Notes: generated from the letters alone by a model not told the origin. Shown: positions 1 to 6,398, counted from the first letter of the stretch. The stretch is 11,394 nucleotides of DNA from Lachnospiraceae bacterium (GCA_031285465.1 JAITWD010000300.1:1-11394); one strand, 5' to 3'. Numbers and translations are program-made.

Positions 1-1
1 T

Positions 2-160
2 GATGCCGGTCAGGCGCGACAGGATTTAGAAGGAATGCAGACTATGCGCGTATTGGGGCGAACGATGGCATGGATGCTCAAGTGTATCGAGGCTGGTAAA
101 AATGCCGGAGTTCCCTTTCCCGAAAACGAACAGAGGATCTGGACCAATTTCATTCGTTGA
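2..160 (+). CDS. flavodoxin-like NAD(P)H-dependent oxidoreductase, C-terminal fragment
   Basis: The window opens inside this gene; 52 codons and a TGA stop are visible. The fragment reads DAGQARQDLEGMQ at its left end, then GRTMAWMLKCIEAGKNAG, and ends WTNFIR. A closing helix of the form 'N/T-MAWLLKCIEAGK-AG' followed by a 'TNFIR' end is what I recognise from the C-terminus of small flavodoxin-fold FMN-dependent NAD(P)H oxidoreductases of Clostridia. Those proteins are usually about 180-210 residues, so roughly three quarters of the gene lies upstream. The FMN-binding region is not visible, so substrate and cofactor cannot be checked. A strong terminator follows 30 bp after the stop, so this is the end of its transcription unit and unrelated to the repair genes downstream. 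The family call rests on C-terminal similarity from memory only. Confidence 0.7.
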   Translation, partial: DAGQARQDLEGMQTMRVLGRTMAWMLKCIEAGKNAGVPFPENEQRIWTNFIR

Positions 161-174
161 GAAATTATATGTGA

Positions 175-188
175 CACAAAATTTTGTG
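175..188. repeat. 14-bp perfect palindrome after the oxidoreductase gene
   Basis: CACAAAATTTTGTG equals its own reverse complement. It lies 14 bp after the stop codon and just before the terminator stem. It could be a protein-binding site or simply extra dyad symmetry next to the terminator; nothing in the sequence separates these. Confidence 0.5.
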
Positions 189-189
189 A

Positions 190-231
190 GTTCGTCTTTG
201 CCATGACCGATTGGCAAAGGCGAACTTTTTT
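190..231 (+). terminator. Rho-independent terminator of the oxidoreductase gene
   Basis: The left arm GTTCG-T-CTTTGCCA (190-203) pairs with TGGCAAAG-G-CGAAC (212-225), giving 13 paired bases around one T/G position, with an 8-nt loop. Six T residues (226-231) follow the stem directly. This separates the oxidoreductase transcript from the SOS promoter at 310. Confidence 0.9.
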
Positions 232-309
232 ATATCAAAGGAAAAATGTTCCGATGATATAAAACGATGGAAAAAATGATGCGTTGTTCGAGTTTTTGTT
301 GCAAAAGAC

Positions 310-338
310 TTGACACTAGAACAAGTGTTCGTTATTAT
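310..338 (+). promoter_or_regulatory. sigma-A promoter of the SOS repair genes
   Basis: A perfect -35 TTGACA (310-315) is separated by exactly 17 bp from TATTAT (333-338), one mismatch from the -10 consensus TATAAT. Transcription should start near 345, leaving a leader of about 45 nt before the ATG at 391. The LexA box fills the spacer, so the bound repressor would block RNA polymerase directly. Confidence 0.88.
318..331. promoter_or_regulatory. LexA (SOS) operator
   Basis: AGAACAAGTGTTCG matches the Bacillus-type LexA/DinR consensus CGAACRNRYGTTYG at every position but the first. The core GAAC-N4-GTTC (319-330) is a complete inverted repeat. It lies between the -35 and -10 hexamers of the promoter for the radical SAM gene, the standard position for repression that is lifted by DNA damage. 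No second box of this quality was found by eye in the window. Confidence 0.87.
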
Positions 339-390
339 TGAAAGTAAATAACTATGAAGGTACTGAATAGTTACAAAAGGAAAGAAAATC

Positions 391-1752
391 ATGGAAATCT
401 GTATCTCTGAATCAACAACTAGTATGGACAAATTAGGTGTCCTGTCCGATGCTGCCAAATACGATGTTTCCTGTAGCTCCAGTGGCGTGGAGCGTAAGGG
501 TGATGGTACCGGCATAGGCAACTCTGCTGCCGGAGGTATTTGCCACAGTTTCAGTTCGGATGGCCGTTGTATTTCATTATTGAAGATATTGTTCACCAAT
601 GAATGCATCTATGATTGTAAATATTGTGTCAACCGCAGGTCTAATGATGTTCCCCGCGTGTCTTTTACGCCGGAGGAAATATGTACCCTCACCATTGAAT
701 TTTATCGTCGTAATTTTATTGAAGGCTTATTTCTAAGCTCCGGTATTTTACATAATCCGGATTATACGATGGAATTAATATATCAGGCAATCTACAAATT
801 GCGGACTGAATATCGTTTTCAGGGCTATATTCACGTTAAGGCGATCCCAGGGGCTAATCCGATCATAATCGCCAAGCTGGGTATGATCGTGGATCGTATG
901 AGTGTCAATCTGGAGTTGCCGACGGCACAGGGACTAAGCGAGCTGGCACCCAATAAACATCGCAAGACTATTTTAATGCCAATGCGACAGATCCAACAGG
1001 GTATTAAGCAGAATAAGAATGAACTGGTTCTATACAAAAAAGCCCCCACCTTCGTTCCCGGCGGACAGTCTACCCAGATGATCATTGGTGCAACACCAGA
1101 AAGTGACTATCAGATTGTAAGCGTTGCGGAAAACCTCTACCAGAAATTTGATTTAAAACGGGTATATTATTCTGCCTTTATCAATATTAATGAAGACCGG
1201 TCACTTCCGGCCTTGCCCGGCGGACCGCCATTATTGCGAGAGCATCGTCTCTACCAGGCCGATTGGCTACTGCGTTTTTACGGCTTTAAAGCCGATGAAC
1301 TGCTCAATGAAGCACGTCCCAATTTTAACATTCTCTTGGATCCCAAAGCCGATTGGGCATTACGCCATCTGGAAAGCTTTCCTGTAGAGGTAAATCGTGC
1401 CGACTATCAGACCATCTTGCGGGTGCCGGGTATCGGGGTGACCAGTGCCCAGCGGATTGTCAAAGCCCGCCGGAATGGAGCGCTGCGTTTTGAAGATCTT
1501 AAGAAAATCGGGGTGGTTTTAAAGCGGGCACTATATTTCATTACCTGTAGCGGTCGAATGATGTTTAATACCAGGATCGAAGAGGATTATATTACACGCA
1601 ATCTACTTACCGTTAAGGAACGCTTGCCCTTTGATAAGGATGGCGTAACCTATCAGCAATTATCTTTATTTGATGATGTTAATTTTCAGCCGGAATCGGG
1701 TTGGGCATCAAAGCTCATTGAACCAAAGAGTGTTGTGTATGGGCAACTGTAG
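391..1752 (+). CDS. putative DNA modification/repair radical SAM protein with helix-hairpin-helix
   Basis: A 453-residue protein matching, by recall, the family NCBI calls 'putative DNA modification/repair radical SAM protein' (TIGR03916, linked to a uracil-DNA glycosylase-like family). The N-terminal part has the family signature DAAKYDVSCSSSG and GGICHSFSSDGRCISLLK. The radical SAM motif C72-x3-C76-x2-C79 (ECIYDCKYC) would hold the 4Fe-4S cluster that cleaves S-adenosylmethionine. Residues about 338-372 (LRVPGIGVTSAQRIV and onward) form a helix-hairpin-helix DNA-binding motif. The chemistry of the family is not established; repair or modification of DNA bases is the expectation. The start at 391 has a ribosome binding site (AAAGGAAAG, 376-384). 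Most relatives seem to begin nearer Met12, but no such site precedes it. A LexA-controlled promoter lies upstream and the DUF4130 partner 71 bp downstream, with no terminator between. Confidence 0.9.
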   Translation: MEICISESTTSMDKLGVLSDAAKYDVSCSSSGVERKGDGTGIGNSAAGGICHSFSSDGRCISLLKILFTNECIYDCKYCVNRRSNDVPRVSFTPEEICTLTIEFYRRNFIEGLFLSSGILHNPDYTMELIYQAIYKLRTEYRFQGYIHVKAIPGANPIIIAKLGMIVDRMSVNLELPTAQGLSELAPNKHRKTILMPMRQIQQGIKQNKNELVLYKKAPTFVPGGQSTQMIIGATPESDYQIVSVAENLYQKFDLKRVYYSAFININEDRSLPALPGGPPLLREHRLYQADWLLRFYGFKADELLNEARPNFNILLDPKADWALRHLESFPVEVNRADYQTILRVPGIGVTSAQRIVKARRNGALRFEDLKKIGVVLKRALYFITCSGRMMFNTRIEEDYITRNLLTVKERLPFDKDGVTYQQLSLFDDVNFQPESGWASKLIEPKSVVYGQL

Positions 1753-1823
1753 TGGCCTGTTCCGCGGTCTAATTTGTGCCTGCTGTTAAGATTTGAGAGT
1801 ATTGGGGAGGCGAGGTCATTTTT

Positions 1824-2612
1824 ATGGAATTGTATTTAATCTGCGAAGATTCACTGGAAGGGATTTTTACGGGTATATATGAAGCTTATGCACTTAAGCG
1901 GTCTCATCAGGAGATTCATTTGCAGGTAGGTGAGGAAGATAATCTTCGTTTATTTAGCGAATACCGATCGATCCAGGCTGACAGTAATAAAGCAGCAAAG
2001 GTGGCACGAACCATAAACCGGGAGTTTGGCCAAGAGGGATTTATGGCGGTTTGCAGGGCATTGGCCTCTAATGATGCCAAGAAGGGGGATGCGATATATA
2101 AGATGGTGGTTTCTGGATTGGCGATGAGTGATCCACGTAAAGTGATGAGTAATTTGGCGAATGAATATGTGATGAAGGTATTTGAACTGGCGCGTTTTAG
2201 TGCTAATGAAGCTCATTTTCTAATTGAATTCCTCCGTTTTAAGGAATTGGAAAATGGTATTTTATATGCGCGCACTGGTCCGAAGAATAATGTGTTGACC
2301 TTTGTGATGCCTCATTTTTCCGATCGGTTGCCACTGGAGAACTTTGTGATCCATGATGAGGGACGAGGTATCTATGGTCTTCATCCGGCAAGAAAGGACT
2401 GGTACGTAGTAACTGAGGAGGAGGGACGGGAGTCGGTATTATCAACCTATAAGCTATCGGCCGGTGAAGAACTCTATAGTGAACTATTTACCGCTTTTTT
2501 CCATACTATCGCGGTAGAGGAGCGCGTTAACCGGCGATTGCAAAGGAATATGCTACCGCTCCGTTATCGTGAATATATGACCGAGTTTCAACTTAGTAAG
2601 GATCGTAAATAG
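1824..2612 (+). CDS. DUF4130 / TIGR03915 family probable DNA metabolism protein
   Basis: A 262-residue soluble protein that I recognise as the partner of the radical SAM repair protein (TIGR03915, 'probable DNA metabolism protein', DUF4130). It opens with LYLICEDSLEGIFTGIYEA and closes with the characteristic region FTAFFHTIAVEERVNRRLQ followed by LPLRYREYMTEF. No catalytic motif of a known enzyme class is evident, and its biochemical role is unknown. In many genomes this domain is fused to, or next to, a uracil-DNA glycosylase-like domain. Here it stands alone: 262 residues leave no room for one. The start is supported by GAGGT at 1812-1816, 7 nt before the ATG, within a purine-rich stretch. 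The gene follows the radical SAM gene by 71 bp without a terminator, so it is probably co-transcribed and SOS-induced. Confidence 0.85.
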   Translation: MELYLICEDSLEGIFTGIYEAYALKRSHQEIHLQVGEEDNLRLFSEYRSIQADSNKAAKVARTINREFGQEGFMAVCRALASNDAKKGDAIYKMVVSGLAMSDPRKVMSNLANEYVMKVFELARFSANEAHFLIEFLRFKELENGILYARTGPKNNVLTFVMPHFSDRLPLENFVIHDEGRGIYGLHPARKDWYVVTEEEGRESVLSTYKLSAGEELYSELFTAFFHTIAVEERVNRRLQRNMLPLRYREYMTEFQLSKDRK

Positions 2613-2620
2613 AAAATCCC

Positions 2621-2715
2621 ATAAAAGCAAGTATAAAAGCAATAAAAAAGCAATAAAAAAAGCAATAAAAAACCAATAAATACCAGTAAAAACTAATAAA
2701 AGCCAATAGCAATGA
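2621..2715. repeat. degenerate tandem A-tract repeat, about 9-12 bp units
   Basis: About nine imperfect units of the form ATAAAA(A)(G/C)CA follow one another. Runs of three to seven A begin at 2623, 2635, 2644, 2655, 2667, 2678, 2688 and 2698, spaced 12, 9, 11, 12, 11, 10 and 10 bp (mean about 10.7). A-tracts in phase with the helix are known to cause intrinsic DNA bending. The units shade into less regular sequence at the right edge. Confidence 0.75.
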
Positions 2716-2743
2716 AAGAGAAAAGCGGTCAGAGGCCTACAAA

Positions 2744-2759
2744 GTTTATACGTATAAAC
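2744..2759. promoter_or_regulatory. 16-bp perfect palindrome, candidate operator
   Basis: GTTTATACGTATAAAC is identical to its reverse complement across all 16 bases. Eight-base half-sites suit a dimeric helix-turn-helix repressor. It lies 132 bp after the DUF4130 stop codon and 262 bp before the HPr-like start. No regulator gene is adjacent, so the binding protein is unknown. Confidence 0.45.
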
Positions 2760-2968
2760 CGGCAGGTTCGCGCAAAGTTACATGAAAAAAAGGTGCTGAT
2801 CGGATAAAAATATACAAAATGACCGAATGGATAGACTCAGAGAATATTTTTTTAAATGTTGATGACATAATTGAATAAATATTACCATTTAGGCGAGAAT
2901 TGTATTAAATAAAGTGCTTTACACAAGGCTAGGTCAGGTGTTAAGGTGATAATACAACTACAAGAAAA

Positions 2969-2995
2969 GAGTTATTGTCGGACTGGCAATAGCTC
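2969..2995 (+). other. leader hairpin upstream of the HPr-like gene
   Basis: GAGTTATTGTC (2969-2979) pairs with GGCAATAGCTC (2985-2995) over 11 bp with a 5-nt loop. Two of the pairs are G-U, so the stem is complete only as RNA from the plus strand. It ends 9 nt before the ribosome binding site at 3005-3014 and lacks a T-run, so it is not a terminator. Confidence 0.5.
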
Positions 2996-3020
2996 CCATA
3001 ATTTAAGGAAGGTGATAATT

Positions 3021-3248
3021 ATGATGCAGTACAAGATTAAGCTAAGTATTGATAGGGTGAATGATTTCGTAAAAGCGGCGACCAATTGTCCGTTTGATAT
3101 CGATATCGCATATAATAGTGTTATTGTCGATGCTAAATCTATTGTAGGTGTCTTGGGTTTAGATTTTCGAAGAGTGTTAACGGTAACCAGTAGTGATTAT
3201 GATCCTGATTTTGATCGCTACATGAAACAGTTTGCGGTGGCATGTTAA
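3021..3248 (+). CDS. small HPr-like protein lacking the phosphocarrier histidine
   Basis: A 75-residue protein with the HPr fold pattern. The strongest match is DAKSIVGVLGLDFRRVLTV, which aligns with the regulatory serine region of HPr (KSIMGVMSLG); Ser40 here corresponds to HPr Ser46. The active-site histidine (His15 in HPr) is absent: the N-terminal region KIKLSIDRVNDFVKAATN has no histidine at all. It therefore cannot carry phosphate from enzyme I the way HPr does. HPr-related proteins of this length are common in Clostridia, and their role is unknown. The start at 3021 has a strong ribosome binding site (AAGGAAGGTG, 3005-3014) with a 6-nt gap; the open frame reaches further upstream, but no start there has comparable support. 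It lies between the DUF4130 gene and the nuclease-helicase gene and may share a transcript with either. Confidence 0.75.
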   Translation: MMQYKIKLSIDRVNDFVKAATNCPFDIDIAYNSVIVDAKSIVGVLGLDFRRVLTVTSSDYDPDFDRYMKQFAVAC

Positions 3249-3272
3249 TGATAACATGTTAGGTATAACATG
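3241..3272. repeat. TAACATG repeats spanning the HPr-like stop codon
   Basis: CATGTTA (3241-3247) and TAACATG (3252-3258) form an inverted repeat with a 4-nt loop, and the TAA stop (3246-3248) lies in the left arm. ATAACATG recurs at 3251-3258 and 3265-3272, 14 bp apart. There is no T-run, so a terminator is unlikely; it could be an operator for the downstream helicase gene. Confidence 0.45.
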
Positions 3273-3301
3273 CTAAATATGATGATTGCCGATATGCTTT
3301 A

Positions 3302-3330
3302 TTGTGTGACAGTGCCTGGTACAGTATTAA
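3302..3330 (+). promoter_or_regulatory. weak candidate promoter for the nuclease-helicase gene
   Basis: TTGTGT (3302-3307) and TATTAA (3325-3330) are separated by 17 bp, each matching four of six consensus positions. This is the best pair by eye in the 196-bp gap before the helicase gene. No LexA box accompanies it. Confidence 0.3.
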
Positions 3331-3444
3331 GGATAATGCGACTCCCTGATGGAAATTATTTCTATTCCCTTGGGGAGTTTTTTGAAATTATTTGATGGAT
3401 GTAGTAGTATTGCTATAGGGAAATATTTTGATAAAGGAAATTAT

Positions 3445-5889
3445 ATGGAGATACATATTTCGGTCAGAAATCTGGTAGAGTTTATTTTGCGCAGTGGAAA
3501 TATTGATAATCGTCGGTCATCGGTTCCGGATAATGCGATGCAGGAAGGGGGCAGGATACATCGCATGATCCAGCGGCGGATGGGTAGCGAGTATCATGCC
3601 GAGGTTATGCTTAAATACCAATACGTTACAGAAAAATATTCGGTATTGATCGAAGGCCGGGCAGACGGGATCATTATCCCGGAAAAAGTAAGTGAGGCTA
3701 TCGTAACGATTGACGAGATAAAAGGAACCTATCGGGACCTTTCTAAGATGAAGGAACCGGTGAGCACTCATTTGGCGCAGGCGATGTGCTACGCTTTTAT
3801 TTATGCAGAGGATAATGGTCTGGAAGAAATCGCAGTCCGGATGACCTACTGTGCGATTGAGACGGAAGAGCTTCGGTATTTCCACTTTGATTATTCGCGG
3901 CTTGAGTTACAGTCATGGTTTGGTGATTTAATGGAACGTTACCGCAAATGGGCGGACGTAGAGTGCGAGTGGCAAGAAAAACGACTTCGGTCAATTAAGG
4001 ATATGACCTTTCCCTTCCCGTACCGTAATGGTCAAAAGGAACTGGTCACCTATGTCTATCAGACCATCTATCATAAGAAGAAACTATTTATTGAGGCTCC
4101 GACTGGGGTGGGTAAAACGGTGTCCACTGTCTTTCCGGCCATTAAGGCGATGGGAGAGGGGCGGGGTGAAAAGCTCTTCTATCTGACCGCCAAAACCATA
4201 ACCCGAACGGTGGCGGAAGAAACCTTTGCTATATTACGGCGTGAACGGGGACTGCGCTTCAAAACGGTTATATTGACTGCCAAAGACAAAATTTGCTTCA
4301 TGGATGAAGTTGAATGCAACCCCATAGATTGCCCATATGCCCGCGGCCACTATGACCGAATCAATGATGCGGTCTATGCACTATTGACCGAAGCGGACAG
4401 TTTTGATAGAGAGCGACTGTCTGAGTATGCCCGACGATTTCAGGTCTGTCCTTTCGAACTGGGACTGGATATGAGTAGTTTTGCTGATGGCATTATCTGT
4501 GATTATAATTATGTTTTTGATCCGCATGTTTATCTGAGGCGTTTTTTTGCAGAAGGGTCAAAAGGGGAATATCTTTTTTTGATCGATGAGGCCCACAATC
4601 TGGTGGAACGGGGGCGGGAAATGTACAGTGCCGAGTTATGCAAGGAGGATTTTCTGGCACTTAAGCGGTCGTTTCAGGAAGAGGACCAGTATATTGCCAA
4701 AATGCTGGATCGGTGTAATAAGGAATTGCTGGCGCTTAAGCGGGAATGCGAGGATTACCAGGTCGAGCCGGTCATCACCCCCTTTTTGCAGGCATTGTCA
4801 AGATTGTCGGCATCTATGGAGCGGTATTTGGAGGACAATGAGACCGGTCCGTTAAGGAAAGAGTTGCTGGAATTTTACTTTAGTGTGACTCATTTTCAGA
4901 TGATCAGTGAATTGTGTGATGATAATTATGTGATCTATTCCCGAATTTTGGCGGACGGCCGTTTTGTGCTCAAACTTTTCTGTGTCAACCCGGCCAATAA
5001 TCTACGGGAGTGCATGATGAGGGGGCGTAGTGCCATTTTGTTTTCAGCAACCTTGCTGCCGATTACATATTACAAGAAGCTGTTGGGGGCGAATGCCGAT
5101 GATTATGATGTCTATGCCCGGTCGGTCTTTGATCCGGCCCGGCAAGGGGTGTTTATCGCCAGTGATGTGACCAGTAAGTATAGCCGTCGCAGTGACGGTG
5201 AGTTTTATCGGATCGCCTCTTACATAAATGAAATTGTACGAAATCGACACGGAAATTATCTTATTTTTCTGCCCTCCCACCTTTTTCTGAAAAGGGTGTA
5301 TGAGTGTTACCGGCAGTCTTTTTGGCCGGGTGAGGAGGTGGAGTGTCTTATTCAAGAGGAGCGTATGGATGAAGTCGAGCGAGAGCGTTTTTTGGAACGG
5401 TTTTTAGGCGCTCCGACCGATTGGCCCGAAGGTGCAAACCAACCGGTCAATGATAGCGATGACTGGAGTGCGATTCAGATGGAGATTACGGAAGAGGGGC
5501 AAAGCTTGTTGGGATTTTGCGTGACGGGCGGGATCTTCAGCGAAGGGATCGATCTTAAGAATGACCGTTTGATCGGAGTGATCATTGTTGGGACCGGTAT
5601 CCCGCAGATTGGTCCGGAGCGGGAGATATTGATGAATTATTTTGATGAACTGGGAGAGAACGGTTTTGATTATGCCTACCGGCTACCGGGGATCAATAAG
5701 GTCCTTCAGGCGGCAGGAAGGGTTATCCGGACACAGGAAGATATTGGGATCGTGGCACTTTTAGATGAACGTTTCCGTAGTGGGGTCTATCGCCGGATGT
5801 TTCCCAAGGAGTGGGAGCATATCGAGGTGACCGAAGTAAAAACAATTGCGGGACAGGTAGAAGCATTTTGGAATCGGTGGCTAGTTTGA
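3445..5889 (+). CDS. RecB/Cas4-like nuclease fused to DinG/XPD-type iron-sulfur helicase
   Basis: An 814-residue superfamily 2 helicase with an N-terminal nuclease domain. Residues 1-150 carry the PD-(D/E)XK signs of the RecB/Cas4 group: H39, D74 (GRADG), E91-I-K93 (IDEIKG) and Q112-xxx-Y116 (QAMCYA). The helicase part has Walker A APTGVGKT (218-225), DEAH at 381-384, SEGIDL (699-704) and QAAGRVIR (755-762). Cysteines 284, 291, 296 and 335 sit between the Walker A and DEAH motifs, as in the 4Fe-4S domain of XPD, DinG and FancJ. The expected role is ATP-driven 5'-3' unwinding of damaged or structured DNA with possible strand cutting. The frame stays open upstream to 3349, but 3445 is chosen because AAAGGAAA (3433-3440) precedes it and the family starts at MEIxISVRNLVEF. 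A hairpin overlaps the stop codon. Confidence 0.88.
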   Translation: MEIHISVRNLVEFILRSGNIDNRRSSVPDNAMQEGGRIHRMIQRRMGSEYHAEVMLKYQYVTEKYSVLIEGRADGIIIPEKVSEAIVTIDEIKGTYRDLSKMKEPVSTHLAQAMCYAFIYAEDNGLEEIAVRMTYCAIETEELRYFHFDYSRLELQSWFGDLMERYRKWADVECEWQEKRLRSIKDMTFPFPYRNGQKELVTYVYQTIYHKKKLFIEAPTGVGKTVSTVFPAIKAMGEGRGEKLFYLTAKTITRTVAEETFAILRRERGLRFKTVILTAKDKICFMDEVECNPIDCPYARGHYDRINDAVYALLTEADSFDRERLSEYARRFQVCPFELGLDMSSFADGIICDYNYVFDPHVYLRRFFAEGSKGEYLFLIDEAHNLVERGREMYSAELCKEDFLALKRSFQEEDQYIAKMLDRCNKELLALKRECEDYQVEPVITPFLQALSRLSASMERYLEDNETGPLRKELLEFYFSVTHFQMISELCDDNYVIYSRILADGRFVLKLFCVNPANNLRECMMRGRSAILFSATLLPITYYKKLLGANADDYDVYARSVFDPARQGVFIASDVTSKYSRRSDGEFYRIASYINEIVRNRHGNYLIFLPSHLFLKRVYECYRQSFWPGEEVECLIQEERMDEVERERFLERFLGAPTDWPEGANQPVNDSDDWSAIQMEITEEGQSLLGFCVTGGIFSEGIDLKNDRLIGVIIVGTGIPQIGPEREILMNYFDELGENGFDYAYRLPGINKVLQAAGRVIRTQEDIGIVALLDERFRSGVYRRMFPKEWEHIEVTEVKTIAGQVEAFWNRWLV

Positions 5890-5907
5890 GCGATAAATCG
5901 CTCAAAC
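5884..5907 (+). terminator. hairpin across the helicase stop codon, possible terminator
   Basis: GTTTGAGCGAT (5884-5894) and ATCGCTCAAAC (5897-5907) are perfect 11-bp arms with a 2-base AA spacer. The TGA stop (5887-5889) is part of the left arm. The sequence after the stem (GCAAATTTG) has only three consecutive Ts, so it is either a weak terminator or an mRNA 3'-end stabilising structure. Confidence 0.55.
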
Positions 5908-5988
5908 GCAAATTTGTGCCTGCGGCCCAAAGTTTGCAGGTGTCGGAAAGAGGATATAAATGGTAACCGATTGATTGACCGAATGGAT

Positions 5989-5997
5989 TGTGGATAA
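5989..5997 (-). promoter_or_regulatory. DnaA box 1
   Basis: TGTGGATAA is the exact reverse complement of the consensus DnaA box TTATCCACA. It lies 100 bp after the helicase stop codon, in non-coding DNA, in the same orientation as the second box 159 bp further on. Confidence 0.65.
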
Positions 5998-6147
5998 CGT
6001 ACGACTTTTAGTCTTGTGACAGCAAACAAAGCATGTAAAAATTATGTAAACACTAAAAAAAGGGATTTGTGGGGGGTAAAGTGGGGGAGTGACGTCGATT
6101 TTGAAGTGAAATGGAGAGATAGTCAGCCAATATGACACTGATGTCGT

Positions 6148-6156
6148 TGTGGATAA
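6148..6156 (-). promoter_or_regulatory. DnaA box 2
   Basis: A second exact TGTGGATAA. A partial match, TGTGGAAAT (6160-6168, seven of nine), follows 3 bp later in the same orientation, suggesting a small cluster. It is about 155 bp upstream of the amylase promoter. Confidence 0.65.
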
Positions 6157-6309
6157 CTTTGTGGAAATGGGGGATTTCTTTGGATTTCGGAATAATTTAG
6201 CTATTAAAATTTGCAAGAGGAAGTTGCTTTTTGGGTTGAGATACTGACAGAGTCAATTTAGTTATGTAGACATGTATTGCGGTCAGATTATTATAATCGA
6301 GAATTTATT

Positions 6310-6337
6310 TTGAATATTAAGTGTTGTGTGGTATTAT
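6310..6337 (+). promoter_or_regulatory. extended -10 promoter of the amylase gene
   Basis: TTGAAT (6310-6315) lies 16 bp before TATTAT (6332-6337), which is preceded by TG and one base (6329-6331), the extended -10 form. Transcription should start near 6344, giving a leader of about 158 nt before the ATG at 6502. Confidence 0.72.
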
Positions 6338-6355
6338 ATATATGGCTGTCGCTAA

Positions 6356-6375
6356 AATATAGCTCAATATAGCTA
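6356..6375. repeat. tandem AATATAGCTN repeat just after the promoter
   Basis: AATATAGCTC and AATATAGCTA follow one another directly. The pair also contains the inverted repeat TAGCT-N6-AGCTA. It sits within about 12-32 nt of the predicted transcription start, a position where a repressor would block initiation or early elongation. Confidence 0.45.
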
Positions 6376-6398
6376 AGCATATTCAGAGTGATGAGGAG

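Larger units (their letters stand above)
2613..3020. other. 408-bp intergenic region, A-rich and repeat-bearing
   Basis: No gene is supported here. The left part (2621-2715) is a degenerate A-rich repeat with A-tracts spaced about one helical turn apart. A 16-bp palindrome follows at 2744-2759. The right part is AT-rich and leads into the leader of the HPr-like gene, with an RNA-type hairpin at 2969-2995. No clear terminator follows the DUF4130 gene, and I could not place a convincing -35/-10 pair for the downstream gene, so read-through from the SOS promoter is possible. Confidence 0.7.

Noticed and set aside
230..262. Inverted repeat TTATATC/GATATAA with inner GGAA/TTCC upstream of the SOS promoter
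   Set aside because: It lies before the predicted transcription start and after the previous terminator, the stem is AT-rich and interrupted, and no function can be tied to it.
3349..3444. Upstream ATG extending the nuclease-helicase by 32 residues
   Set aside because: No ribosome binding site precedes 3349 and the extra residues do not resemble the family start; 3445 has both signals.
1771..5923. Identical 13-mer AATTTGTGCCTGC after two genes (1771-1783 and 5911-5923)
   Set aside because: About one chance pair of this length is expected in a window this size, so position after stop codons alone is not enough.
2820..5988. Identical 13-mer TGACCGAATGGAT in two gaps (2820-2832 and 5976-5988)
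   Set aside because: Same chance expectation as above, with no further similarity around either copy.
6062..6087. G-rich stretch considered as a G-quadruplex
   Set aside because: Only three G-runs (3, 6 and 5 bases) are close together; a four-run three-layer structure cannot be formed without splitting a run.
5787..6216. Overlapping open frames on the minus strand after the helicase gene
   Set aside because: They lack recognisable protein sequence, have no convincing ribosome binding site, and part overlaps the helicase 3' end; the region instead shows DnaA boxes and regulatory DNA.
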